Source: Chionis minor (Eukaryota; Chordata; Aves; Charadriiformes; Chionididae). Taken from it: DNA of 64,000 nucleotides. How positions within the stretch are numbered: the stretch's first letter is position 1; the number at the start of each line of letters is the position of its first letter. This document shows, piece after piece, positions 13,901 to 26,665 of this stretch. Both the position numbers and the translations under genes were made by a program. The stretch is from positions 558,001 through 622,000 of the forward strand of contig VZSF01001054.1 of assembly GCA_013398295.1 (NCBI GenBank). The letters run 5' to 3'. The notes under the pieces were generated by a model that did not search any database, was not told where the DNA came from, and saw only the letters and a program-made list of their open reading frames with translations.

Positions 13901-14511
13901 ATGTTTGGCAAGCAAGCAGTTCACATTATATTATTCACACTTCAGTTCTTTTCAGAGGTATATATAAATCAAGTAGAAGAGCTTGTTAACCTTGAACAGG
14001 ATACTGTCCATGTTCTATTGCTCTTGAAGACTTCTAGTACTCTGCTACTTTGGAAAAGGCCACGTTTCTTCCAGGAATGGGATATAATCAAAACTCTTCT
14101 TCTCTTGGGTATCTGCTCCTATGGAAGGAGCTAAGTGAAAGCTTTGCTGTGAAAAGTATCTCATTCCTCCCTGATACATGATGAACCTTGAACAGGAACT
14201 ATAGTCGAGTAGCCCTGTTACATCTCAGTTTTTGGATAGATAGGATTATTTCTGGTACATGACACTGGCCATGCACCAATAGCTGTTTTGTGCTCGATTT
14301 TTACTAATGGATTTCATCCTTACTCTAAAGGAGTGTAATGATGCCATTTGGGTAGCTTAAAATTGATTTCTGGATTTTCTTACACCACCTTATGGACTTC
14401 AATAATCCCTCTTTCCCAGAATCCTTTGCTATATCCATATTTCTAGACATTCTTTTCCTTTGTGGGGTAACATCGCAGTGATGTAAAACTATAGCACAGC
14501 ACTAATTTCAG
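4982..14511. other. AT-rich unique sequence, no gene seen
   Basis: This 9.5 kb contains no recognisable gene or clear transposon. Mirrored frames at 7990-8423 (minus 129 codons, plus 80 codons) and 9249-9678 (minus 139, plus 123 and 77 codons) sit in locally less AT-rich patches. Because both strands and several frames are open over the same bases, composition is the likely cause. A 32-bp-spaced direct duplication lies at 7331-7389, and an A12 run follows at 7385-7396. Confidence 0.6.
7331..7389. repeat. two-copy local direct repeat, 32-bp spacing
   Basis: Two near-identical stretches start at 7331 (ACAATTTATCTGATTATTCC) and 7363 (CCAATTTATCTAGTTATTCC), each continuing into an A-rich tail. 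They differ at only a few positions, consistent with a small tandem duplication by replication slippage. Confidence 0.8.
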
Positions 14512-14858
14512 ACTCCACAGCCTATGCGGCTACAGAGGTGGGTTCTAGGTCAGGGTCACAGGATAATGCACAACCTTGAGTATTTCTTCAGATACTACGG
14601 GGTTGAGGGCTTTCCAGCTTCAGTGTCTGCAGATTCTGTATCAGATCATCCAGGTACCTTTATAGACACAGCTGTAAAGAAAGATTTTGAGGCTGAGCCT
14701 CCATCCTCCACCTTATGTGCAAGTCAGAGGGCACCCAAAAAGTCAACTGAGCACACACACAACATGGACATGCTCGTTCTATCTGACAGCCCTTCAGAGG
14801 AAACAGCACCTGCTCCCAACCATGCCACAGCTCTAAGCTATTCAATGAACAAATAAAG
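14512..14858 (+). other. possible exon with strong donor, product unknown
   Basis: The right edge is AAAG followed by GTAAGT at 14859-14864, which fits the consensus 5' splice site. The left edge is a weaker acceptor, ATTTCAG ending at 14511. A frame is open from the left edge through an ATG at 14524 to a stop at 14854-14856, giving a 110-residue hydrophilic peptide rich in Ser, Pro and His in its second half. A coding exon ending two bases after its own stop codon would need a 3' UTR intron, which is uncommon. The overlapping minus frame (14660-14845) shows the stretch is simply poor in stops. I do not recognise the product; a noncoding transcript or chance is more likely. Confidence 0.15.
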
Positions 14859-16399
14859 GTAAGTTCATATTTTCAGCTGGGTGCTACATTTTCTGAAGTA
14901 TAATAATAATAGGTGATGATGAAATGTTGCATTAAAACCAAATCTGTTTGATATAAAAAAATGCATTGTCCCCTTGAGAGAAAATGGAATACCGTGGTCG
15001 TAAATCTGCAGCTGAAGCTGAGTGAAAATAAGCAACTTCAGGTCAGGGAACTGCACAGAGGTGGAGGTGGAATAGATCATCTTATAATTTAGAGGCAATG
15101 GTTGCAAAGTGCTTAGCTCTGATGGGGAGAATTATTTACAGCAAGTGCAGAGAATAATCTAGTGATATGTGAGGCTTTGCAGTTACATAAAAGAGAGAGA
15201 TTACCCTTTGATCCAAATATCTGTGCACTCTTATAGCCCTCATTACAGACGTTGATCAGCCAAGCCTTCTGCATTGCTGCCAGATGAAAAGAGATGAGAG
15301 TGATATTCTATCACCTGCTCAGCAACTTATCTATGGGAGCTGTGGAATTGTTTGAATGATGGGATATAGGGCTGTGCAAAAAATGGAGCCTGTAGTGATC
15401 ACTGTTCCTTGGTGACTTTGCCTTGGAGGATGAATGCAGCGAGTTCTGCCACACAAACCCACAATGCCTCTAGAGCAAACAATTTTTCATCCTGAAATAA
15501 GCAACTTCCCACATAAGTACCAACATATAGATGTACTTTGCTTTCACTTATTGCATTATGCTGATTCTGTTCACAAATCATTATTATTAGTCCAATGTTT
15601 TTCTTCAATAGAACACTCTCCCATCACAGGCATAGCCAAAAAGTCACGTACAGCAATCTGTGTAACGAAATCTCCATCAACTCGCTCTTCTCACTCTTCA
15701 GAAGCTTGGGTTTACATAACTGAGATCTAAACACTAAGCTTGCGGATACTGCATGAGAAAGGAGATGAAAAAACTTACATCTAAATCTGAGGATATGAAC
15801 CTACAGAAGAAACATATTCTCTCAGAGGAGCAGGTTGTATTCACTGATCATTCTGAAGATCCTGTTGTGCTAAAAGCTGGTTTACTTGCCGAGTTTAGAC
15901 AATACCTTTCCACTGTTTTTGGTTTGAATCCTCTCTTGCATGGACGAACCTAGTACCTCCTTCTAAACCAACAAAAGGAAGCATCAAGTGAGGAGGAGTT
16001 TTTTAAATGTAATTTTCCTCCATAGTCACTAACATCAATTTTCTCAGGAGGTCTCACTTCTGTTATGTTGTTAACCTAAACAAACTAACCTCCAAAATCA
16101 GTCTGTATTAAAGTTGGTACTCTTTGAGATTTATGTGCTTTTAGGCAAAACAAGAAAGCTTTTCTGAAATTTGCTATGAATGTGGGTTTTATGATGGAAG
16201 GACAACAATTCCATAGAACTAAGCAGGAAATAATTGGGTAGGGACAGCTTTCCTTTGGAACACTAATTTGTGTTTCCTAATTTGTGCAGATTCTGTATTT
16301 CATAATTGGTGTTGATTCAGATACTGCTCATATACAAAAAAGAGGAACCTACTGAATTCTCAATATGAAGAAGGAGAGCTACTGCTTTTTTTTTTTAAG

Positions 16400-16620
16400 G
16401 AACTGCAGCAGCAGAGAAAATTGCCATCAATAAAATGATATATGATCATTTATGCAGCAGAAATAACTAATAGAGCTGAGACTGCACAAAAGTGCAATGT
16501 TCATCTTAGACAAAGCGTTTTTCAATGAGACTATATGCAAATCAGGTTTTGTGCTGTTGAAGATTCTGATTAAACTTATAATTTAGGTTTTTAATTGAAC
16601 TTTTTTATTGGATTTTTCAC
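16400..16620. promoter_or_regulatory. possible homeodomain/POU-type noncoding element
   Basis: The stretch has a perfect POU octamer ATGCAAAT at 16535-16542 within about 200 bp that also holds several TAAT/ATTA homeodomain-type cores (near 16467, 16570, 16579 and 16592). Such clusters are common in conserved developmental enhancers, but they are also expected by chance in AT-rich DNA. No conservation data are available here. Confidence 0.15.
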
Positions 16621-16699
16621 AATAATTCTGCCTCATTTATATGAATAATTAACTGCTGTAAAATAAGTTGCCAAAATAAATTCATAAATTCTACAGTGA

Positions 16700-16715
16700 T
16701 TTTTTTTTTTTTTTT
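16700..16715. repeat. T16 homopolymer
   Basis: An uninterrupted run of sixteen T precedes an AT-rich segment. There is no recognisable retroposon body beside it, so I do not call it a poly(A) tail. Confidence 0.9.
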
Positions 16716-19700
16716 AATTTAAATTCTGGTAAATTTCTGCGGCATACAAACTCTGAGCATCCTATGCTTGGCTTTTATTGCATTCCATGCAGATGATCCT
16801 ACCAAATCTGTACACATGGATTGAATGTAAACAATGTACATCCGTAAATGATGCAAACTAATTATTATTTTTTTTAAGAGACATACAGATACATACATAA
16901 AATAAATCGTAGACCAATAGAATCAATCATAAAGATGACCGTTGTCCTGCAGAACAGCTAGCTTTGCTAGTCAGGTGTATATGTTGTATACAATGGATTG
17001 TTATTTTAACCTTAATTATTTTGGCAATAAGAACAGATGAAATAAGGACACTCATTAGCATCAGTATTCCTGAATTTAGCACTGGTATCTCTTTGGCTTA
17101 CAAATGAGTATCTGTCACCTGAGTTCAATGAGGCAGGAACTTCACAGTGCTGAACATCAGGGTGATGTACTACTTGAAACTCCACCAAGGTAAAGGAAAA
17201 GAAAGTAAAGCACATCAGATGTGAACATTCACACATGAAATGTAGGAGAGAAGCTCAATGATCTTACTCATTAACTACATTAAACCGTTTGATTTTAAGC
17301 ATTCCAAGTTAAAACCCAAGATTCTCCAAGACAGAGAAAAATAAGGCTAAACGCAATCACAATGCTAACATGTTGGACTGAAAGGAGGAAAAAATAATCT
17401 TCTGCTTCCTTTGTACACAATAAAGTGTAATATGGTAACAGGTCACATTCAAAGAACATGTCACCTGGAGGTTTAATAAAGGATTAATAGCAGGTAACAG
17501 GTCATGAGAAATTTGACTGCTGTGTAATTTTTACTACTTTTAATGCACAATCAGAGGATGCTAAAGATGGTCCATGTTTGTCAGCAACCCATTAGCCTTT
17601 ACAGCAATTTATAACAATTTATCAGCCATTTATTATCCAGAGGCAGATGATCTAGCAGACTAGCTTGAGAAAGAGGGAATGTAAAATCAACACTGCTGGA
17701 ACCACAATTCTAGCTACTGCGTCATGACTGCATTACTGTACAGTCTCTAAGTAAAGGGAGATACCACAGGATTGCAGGAACATTTAGGAATGATCCTCTG
17801 ACATAAATGAAGTTCGTTCAACACTTGAACTACTACCAGTAGCTACCAGGGACCTGTTCAAAGTCCCGTAATGCCTGAACGGAAGCGGCATCCCTCTGAC
17901 CATGGGTGTGCCTTGCTAACAACAAAGGAGAGAGGGCATTGCTTGTCGCGTTCCTTGGCTGAACTCAGATTGCCAAGTTAGTGACACTTTATACAAGGCC
18001 TTGGAAAAAACGGGCCCCTGCAATAGAGAATCAACCCTCAGATTTCTTTTTTTCTTTCAAGAAGAAAATGACTGCAAGTTAGCTGCCTACCTAGAAACAC
18101 TGAATTCATTTACCGTAGCATAATTCCAGAAAAGCCCATTAGCTTCAGTGAAAACATTCCACTTTTATGCTGGCATACTTTAAGTCAAATCCTGAATCGC
18201 TAACTTTTAAATTCCAGCTGTAAATGTTACATCCATTAAAATCCTGCTTCACTCCCTACTGTACACAACATTTTCACAGATCTGGGTGGTAAGAAATCTA
18301 TTCATTATGTTACCTGGAATTCCTATTGCTGTATATATCCTTTCTCTAGTAAGACAGATATTCAGCTGCTTGTTCATAACTTACGTACATTAGCAAAATT
18401 AAAATACAGTCCATAGACTGCTAAATGAAATCTTTAGTAAAGCTGAAATAGAACGCAGCAGTGAGTGAAAGACATACCAGAATGCAGGGGAGAGTAAGTG
18501 GGATTAATGCTGTACTTCCTGTAAGATGTAAAATGTCTTTGGTTTCCAACAAATTCAGTGTTTTCTATGAGGAGGCATACACGATATGGTTTAGCTCCGT
18601 TGTTTACCAACTCTGTGAAAACAAACCACTATTTGGAGGCAGCCTCTTGTTCCACGATGGAAAGTTTGGCTGTCCCGGGCCATGGAGGCAGGCTGGCAGT
18701 TAGCTGTTCAAACCAGTTGCCAAACCTTCGTGTCGGAACCAAATCCTGTTTTGGCTCTTTTCCCTTTAGAGAGAGAAAGCTACTCCTACTTGCTGCTGCT
18801 CTTGCTGTAACCACTTGCTGGGAAGGAGCAGCCTTGGGACGATTTCCAGCGAGTACAACTGCCGTAAACCCTCTCTCACAGCTCTACCAGTGTTGCCAAC
18901 AGAGGCAGGCACAGAGCAGAGCAAACTGCAGAGCTACAGAGAGGAAAAAAGTATCCCAAACCAAAAGGAAGTTTTTCTTTCCCATTAAGTGTTTTGAGCC
19001 TCCTGGGTGACTTTGTGGAATCACTGCAGCAAGTTGTGAATGATGTATGAAATGAGAAATCCCTGACCAGCCAGCTGAAAAAGAATTTACAGACCGTGCT
19101 TTGCAATCGTTTATATGCTCTGCTGTTTGATGTAGTATTTAGCCAAGTTAGAACCACAAAAGCCTGGCAACCACTGAGATAGCAGCTTTTTTTAGAAAGG
19201 GAAGGAGTCTTTTGCAGCACTGAAAGTGTGGAAGCAAAGTCTATTCTGCAGTCTATGGGGGCAGCACACAAGTTCAAAATTTAATCTGCATTTGCACAAA
19301 ACAAAATTGATAAGCAAGGAATGTACATTTAATCTAAGACTAGAAGAATATCTTTATCACTTGAGTTACACTACTTAAAGTTAATAAATGTAGAAGAGTT
19401 TATATTTCATTCTATTTTTATAATCTGATTATATTACATTTGGTTTGTCTATGTAAACAAATGCATTCTTTGAGATATGACAAATAGAGACACAGTAATT
19501 TAGGAATATGAAAGAATTCAGTATTTACAAAGAAGGGTATGTATTTTCCTTAATTGCTTCGTCTTTTATCCATAAAAATGCTGTTCGGTAAGCACAAAAC
19601 TGACCTGCTTTTTACTTAGAGACTTTTAATTTAAAACATATTTCAAGCCTACTTCAAGGATTTCTCACTGAACTGTTTCAGAAGTTCTAGGGATCAGAAA

Positions 19701-22700
19701 CCCTTTATATAAACTTTCATAATTTGAAGCAAACGTGTTCCTTTAATTTTTAAATTTGATTCAAAAAGGAAGAAAAGGGGTTTTACTGAGAAACATTATA
19801 ATTCAACAAAAATACTCATAGAAGATGTGTGAAAGATATTATTACAATGCAACATTATTAATAATTAACCACATCACAAGTTTCTCTATTTTTGTCTGAA
19901 TTTATTCTAAGTGGAAACTGCTTGCAAGTGAGCATGCGTTTTTGACTTAGGAACCTTTTGCTCCTCCAATCCAAGACGCAATCCTCAATCCCCTCTGCTA
20001 AATACAAATGGCAGACTGAAAGTCCTTTCCCTATTTAAATTAAAGAACAGTTTGCCATCAGTTCAAATATGGCAATTTTTTAAAATGTTAATAACTATTC
20101 AAAAAACTGGTCCTAAAACACTTCAGTTACCCTACTATTTAATGATGCAAGAAAGGCTATAGTTGACCTTGGGGTAAGGCTGATATTAAAAGGAATTTGT
20201 GAATGAATGAAGGCATATTTATACACATATTAATAGCTAGCCCCTGTATAGTTTTTTACCTGTAACAAGGACGAATAATTATACACCAGTAATTATCTTG
20301 CATCCTTTCATACAGAAGAGTTAGTGGAAAAGAACAGATACTCCATTTCTTTGGTTCTTCTCTACCTAACAGGGATTAAGCAGAAAAAATACTTCTAAAA
20401 CTATAAAAAGCCCCAATACTAAGTTCACTGAAACAGTGTAATTATCAAAGCTGACCAGGCAGTAAACAAACTTGCACAGACCCATTCTGGCAATGACCAA
20501 GATCACCATAAGACCTAGACAGGTGCCCGGTCCCAGCAGCGGCTTCCGTCACTCCTTTGACCGCTTGCAGGGTGAAGTCCTGCTTTCACTGGTAGCTTTG
20601 CCATCAGCTTCACTGGGGCCACCATTCCAACTGGCATGTACAAAGTCAAAAACGTGAATTAGTAACTGAAGGCTCGTGGTCTAGTTTCTAAGATACATAG
20701 TAAATATCAGGAGTAAAACTGCACAAATTGACTGGCCCTCAATTTATTCCCTCTATGGCAGACAAAATAATTTCCATCCAAAAATTCTGTGTCTTGAGAA
20801 TAATTTTTACTTAATAATAAAGGTATTATTTGTATATATTTTTCTTAAATACAGCATAGAGAAATTTTTCAGTTTGTTTGTCAGAAACTGGGAAATCTGA
20901 AATGACTGTTTTTTCCATGAGATTTTAGCTCTCTCCATGTAGGTTCCTCTCTAAAAAAAAATAATATCTCTGGTTTCCACTGGAAGGTATTAAATCATAT
21001 TCAGACTATTCAGATCAGCTATTTATTGCATTTTTATTTAGCAGGTCATAACTGCCATGAACTGAAAGGGCAGCTAGTGCTAATACGGTACTTATATATA
21101 CTTCCTAAAAATCTATTGTTTTCAACTGATATTACTGTTTTGGAATCATTTCTACTTCACCTCCCTTGACCTTCTACATGCTGAAGTGCAATAGTCTTTC
21201 AAATAACTGTAGTTACACGTTAAAAAGACAGGGCTGCCCGGCACTAGAACAACTCAGTGGAGTTACATAAATACAGTCACAGAAGCTTTTCTTTCACAAT
21301 CTCACAGTCATCAGAAATACTTAGAAATAATAATTTAAAAACGCCTAACGGACATTTTGGTTGTGCGGAACTTGGTGAAATGAAGCTATATTCAAAATGA
21401 CAGTGGATTACAACAAAATGAGCAAAATATTTGGAAAAAGATTCCATAGGAAAGTCCACTGCAGTTCATGTGGTTTAAACATGAGTGTTACTTGTTGAAA
21501 ATGTCATCTATACAATCAGATTGCCTCAGGCTCTGGATTAGCAGCTGATTCATTCACTGTAATTTCAATAAATGCCAGAAGCAGTTGATGATCTTTGTTG
21601 TCCAAATACATTTTGTCATAGCAAATCCCAGTAAATAGCTAACGTTTTATCTTCTCTTTCATGGGGCTTTACTTTCATGTTAATTTACCTGATTTTAACC
21701 TCTATTAATTGTCCTAGTATCGTTTTTTTTAGTTAATAGAAGTGGCCATATTTTAGGAGTATATTTGAAAAAGTATTTCTTTCTTCATTCCTTTCAAATT
21801 GCTTCCAAATTAAAGCCCCTTGAAGTTACAATAATTCCTCTGGACCTCTGCACAAAACCTCTTTTGTGCAGTTATGAGTAAAATTATGAGGAATACATGT
21901 ATGATGTAACAAAACTCCTATTAATGAGATATACCAGCACTTAAATACATTCTGCATTTATGCCATGTCTTTATTACGAGCTCAAAATTACTGAACGATA
22001 CCTTAAGTCTGCACTGTGCTGGCAGTGTGGATGTTAGATCCAGACTGAATTTGCTTTCTGGTACATGGAGCATTTCCAGCCTTTCAGCAAGAGAACATGC
22101 TCTATGCAGCCGTGAACTGATTTGGCCCATAGCTACTGCGCTGGAGGAAGGTGAATGCATCCTGTCAGCAAGAATCGGAATTACTTTAGGATGGAAAAAT
22201 AAAATACATCCCTTCTGCAGAGACCACAGCTAGGTGAGATGGAATGGGGCAACCTCTATTCAATATTTTAACTTGCTACGATGTTAAAAATTGTTAGAAA
22301 ATGAGAAAAAAAATATACATACCATATTTAGCTGCCTAGCCCACTCTAAGTAAAGACTCTCAGGTCCAGGTGTGACAAAAGAAAGTAAATCTGCTGGCAC
22401 CTGTTTCTGGGGCCAGAGGGTGGAAAATAGAGACTCAGATTAGCACTAGGGGTTCAGAGTTTGACCATCACTTCTGTTTTGTTTCTCAGTAACATCAACA
22501 AAGCTTATGAGCTGCTAACAATTCAAGTAAACAAAAACAAGGACAAAGATTCCAAGCTAGCAATTAGTTTTCAAAAACTGAAGTAATTATCAGGAAGTTT
22601 TGCTTCTGATGCTCAGATGCCTCAAAAATAAAAAAGGTATGTCCTGAGAAAAGAGTTACTGTGAAAAGAGTTAACCAATTAGTAAGAAGTACCTGCAATA

Positions 22701-23189
22701 GAAATGAGAAGTCTCCCCTCCAAAAAATCAGCTGAATTCTAACAACTGACAATAGTAACTGAATTGTAGTACTATAAGGTGGCCGTGCAGAATCTAAGTT
22801 CTTGTCAGAGACTGATCACAAGGTATTTGCAGCTCTTCTCACTCACCAGCAGCGGCAGAAGGACAAGGCAGCACCAACGCTGATGACAACGTTGTCTAAT
22901 TCTGAACATCACTTTACACCAACTGCTGCTCTTACACCGAATCAGGCCAGATGCAAGCAGCAGTTGTGTTGCAACCACACAACCACTATTTGGTTGGTAA
23001 GGACATTGGTAACATTCTTCGATCTGAGTACAGTCGTGTGCAAATATGACTCAAGACAAACTATTTTTGTTCCTTTCTGTAAAACTGGGCTGTTCTCTGA
23101 TTCCAGTTTTTCCAAGAAACAAACAGCACAGAGCTTTACTTGAAAGCTATCGTATCGCACACATCCTGGCTATATGAAGGATGGCTTAA

Positions 23190-23250
23190 ATTGAAAGGGA
23201 CCACTAGAACTGGAAAATATCACTTAGTCAAAAGACTTTTTTCCAGCAAT
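23190..23250 (-). repeat. possible decayed CR1 3' end
   Basis: The plus strand reads TTGAAAGGGACC, then a variable stretch, then TATCACTTAGTC, in the spacing of the reverse-complemented CR1 3' UTR ('ttggaagggacctctggagatcatctagtcc'). The ATTCTATG terminal repeat and the coding portion are not recognisable, so this is only a weak resemblance. Confidence 0.3.
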
Positions 23251-26200
23251 TTAACAGAATCCGCTGTTGTTCAGAGGGTGTAGTGCCAAAACACAAATTA
23301 TCTCTGCTGAAAGGAGCAGATAAAGTCAGAGACGCTCAGTTCTCTGTAACTCAAGAAATGGAAGTCCAGGCACCAGAAAACGTGACACAAGTGTACAAGC
23401 AGATATGTGCGCCTGTCCAGAACAACAAGCAACCAGTGCTTTATGACAGATTTCTAATTCTTCAGTCCTTTCCAATAAATTGTGACCCAAATGCTCTTAT
23501 TTATTTTATCTAAAAACAATCTATAGGTCTTACTGCATGAAACACTTCAGAGAAACTTTGGGGGAGCATTCTGGTTCATTTCAGCACTGTCATCCATCTG
23601 TACAGCCTAGTTCCAAAGCAGAAACTTTTCAAAGTGGTGGGCAGGGTATACAGAACACATCCCTGAAACAATTCTGGTGAGAATAGGCACCTGATACCTC
23701 TTCATCAAAGAATGATTATTCTTACTGAGCTCTAGGCACAGTACGTTTCTGGAATGTGTTATGAAAACAAATACAAATATTACATATTGTCTCTACATCT
23801 AAATAATATAGAAAACTGTATGATTCATGGAAACACCAAATATGGCAAGCATTCTCAAAAAAAAAACCAAAAATAGTTTGAAATTTGCCAAAATCTAGAA
23901 GAAAGGAATTTCCTCAGACAGCTGTTGGGTGTTCTCTCAAATTATCTAATGAAATAATTTGTTTGATACTGATGACACATGGAGAACTGGTAACAGTACG
24001 ATCCCTAACAGTTTCCCCCTACAGTTCATTTACGACAAGCCGGCATAAGCTCTTGGATTCAGCAGAGCAACACCAACACCTGGCCCTTTCCTATTTCGGC
24101 AGATACTACATGGGAACACCTGCTGGAGAGGTACAAAAGTTATTAAACTGAGGATAGGTGAGCTAAAGCTACTTCCAAATGACTCTTTCTAATGTTTCAC
24201 CAGGACCCCGTACAGTTCTTCAATTCCCAGTCAAAAGACTGGCTGTTTGTCTTAAAAGGACGGAGTTTTATAAAGCTCATCACAAGAAATGCAGAAACAT
24301 GGTCTGGTTTAACACACTCTCTCCACCACTCTTCTCCTTGTACTGTCTTCATGATGTGGCAAGCACCAAAACACCCAACCTAGCTGTGGGACAGGTGGTG
24401 GAGAACTTTTGGAGACAAATACCAAGGCAACAACACTTCTCAACAGTTCGTGCTAACATATGATTTATATCATATAACTAGTACCTTTGATTTTTTTTAC
24501 TTGCTACTCACTTCATTGTTTGAACAGACTGTAAGGACGAGGGCAGCAAGCATCAGAACCATAGGGGTAAAAGGTGTGCTTTGTTTTACTATGCCGGTGA
24601 GAAAATACAGATAAATTCATCCTCGGGAATTATTTTCCCTGAGGTCCACTCTCCCTTACTCAAGGATGGTATGTAACACACCACCGGTGTGAACCTCGTT
24701 TCAAGCAGGAATAATTCAACATGATGCAATAACTCAAGGTGTCATCTCAGTCCTCCTCCATGCAACTTTCAACCCTGTGCCCCAAATCGCTTTGCAAGAA
24801 AATGCAGAGAGGGGAACCAGCCCACCATTCATAAGGTGGCATTTTGTTCCTGCTGTAGCACTGCCAGACTTCCAGGGCCTACATGGCTCTTGCAGCATCA
24901 CAGGCAGAGAGGTCTTGGTATGGTTCTGGAAGTTTTGCTTGGCATAGTGTACTTTTTTAATCAGAGCTACTCGTTTAGTCCTTAGAAAATTAATTAAATT
25001 AAAAATGCCATGCTTGAGTGTGTCATGTATCAATTTTGAAGACTTAATTATAAAAGGGAATTAAGCTTTGATTAAGCTTTCCTTCTGAGAGCAATAGCTG
25101 TCATTCTCCTTTGTCTTAAAATAAGAGAATCTTTTCTGTCTCAGTCTACAGAAATGCCACCATATTATTTATTCCTGACAAACGGAGCCTAGAAGTCAGC
25201 TGTGTCTGAAGACAAAAGCCACAGGTGCAACGGTCATTTTCTGCAGTCTGCATCCACAGTGAACACCATGGCATTACACTGTCACCACAAAAACTAGGAG
25301 AAAAGACCAGTGTAAGGTGGCAATAACAAAACATTTAGAATCACAGTTTGGATCATTTTGTTGAAGGAAGGTGCCATTTGAAAAGGAAATAACTTGTTGT
25401 GTCAACCTAAGTGCTGTAAATTTCTATTGGGTTTTTGAGCTCTTAGGGGTAATGACAGTTGCAGAGAATCTTGTATTTAAATTGCTACAGAAAAATCTAT
25501 GAAAATGGAGTTAAAAACATAATACAGGACATTTCAGAACCAGAACTCTGGAAAACAAAGCACTACCACCTATACTAACCCTAGCTAGAATGGGAGGGTG
25601 GGACAGGACACACATGGAGGGACAAACCATACGGAGCAATTCCAGTTGATATAACTCTTAATTTGCATGTTGACAAGACATCTTGGAAACACCAAACGCT
25701 TGAAATCCAGCAAACTTATGAACTCTACAGGTAGTCTGCTTCACCTGTTTGTGTATTTCCATAAGAGCAAAGTGTATGTAGAGTGGCAGGCAGCATGTTC
25801 TCAGGCACTTTAATGTTTTGAAAGCGCCCAACCCTCAGCACCCAGTAACAAGAATTAACCTGCAGTAGGAATAGAGGCTTAGTTTGAAGAGAGACTGAAG
25901 GTTACTTAACAGGGAAGGAAGCAATACCCATACAACAGGACCACTTTCATGTAATGCACACGTCAATCATTCTCTTGGACAGATTCCTATCACTTGAAGT
26001 TCTGCCAGAGGTAGACATTAACTTTAATCTGGAAATGAGGTGCTACGTTTAATTCCAAAATCATAATTAACAGCCTCCCCTGTGTTAAAGCAACCTAGAT
26101 AACCCCCCATACTTTGGCAGAGAAAATGTAATCCAATTGATGCAAAACAGAAACAAGTGAGAGCTTCTCTTCTGTTATTATTTGTGTTATTACAGCAATT

Positions 26201-26574
26201 AAAGGGCCCTAGTGCTGTATTTAGAGAATGGAAATCAGGGCTGCATTTGTACAGACCTGTATTGTTGCAGGCAATACTTGCCTGCGAGAATAACAAGGAG
26301 GAAAAAGGGAAGAGAAAAAGCAAGCATTCTTCATTTTATAGACAGTAGCAAAGGCAAGGAATTTAGTGGTTTCATACCACCTAAATACAGTCAAACTAAT
26401 TGAAACCCCTTAGCTAAGAATACAGAAGCTTGAAGGCTTTTGTATATTTAAGGGGAAGAGATTGGTACAGCTATGTAGAAATGCCACACTTTGTCCATTA
26501 ACTATTCAGGAAGCCTTAGGCAACAGCATGACTACTTGGTGTCTCAGGTATCAGAAGTTAGGTGCGATAAATCC

Positions 26575-26665
26575 AAGCCAGAGAGGTTAGAAGACTCGCC
26601 CAGGGTCAGAAGGGCTGATTCTGCAGAACAAAGAACTGAATCCAAAACTGGGAGTCCCAGACCAC
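26575..26665 (-). repeat. MIR-like ancient SINE fragment
   Basis: The plus strand reads CCAGAGAGGTTAGAAGACTC, then GCCCAGGGTCAGAAGG, and then a CTGAATCCAAAACTGGGAGTC stretch. This is the order of the reverse-complemented MIR core ('cagagaggttaagtgacttgcccaaggtcacacag ... gggattcgaaccc'). It is one of the clearer old SINE matches in the window. The 5' and 3' ends of the element are not recognisable. Confidence 0.6.

Larger units (their letters stand above)
14859..26574. other. AT-rich unique sequence, no gene seen
   Basis: No gene is recognisable. The longest frames are the overlapping plus 150-codon (18558-19010) and minus 133-codon (18876-19277) frames. They lie in one moderately GC-richer patch and share no known motif. 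Landmarks are a T16 run at 16700-16715, a motif-dense noncoding stretch near 16400-16600, and a possible decayed CR1 piece near 23190-23250. Confidence 0.6.

Noticed and set aside
18558..19277. Plus 150-codon and minus 133-codon frames overlapping each other
   Set aside because: Both strands are open over a moderately GC-richer patch, with no recognisable domain, no paired splice signals and no known peptide motif.
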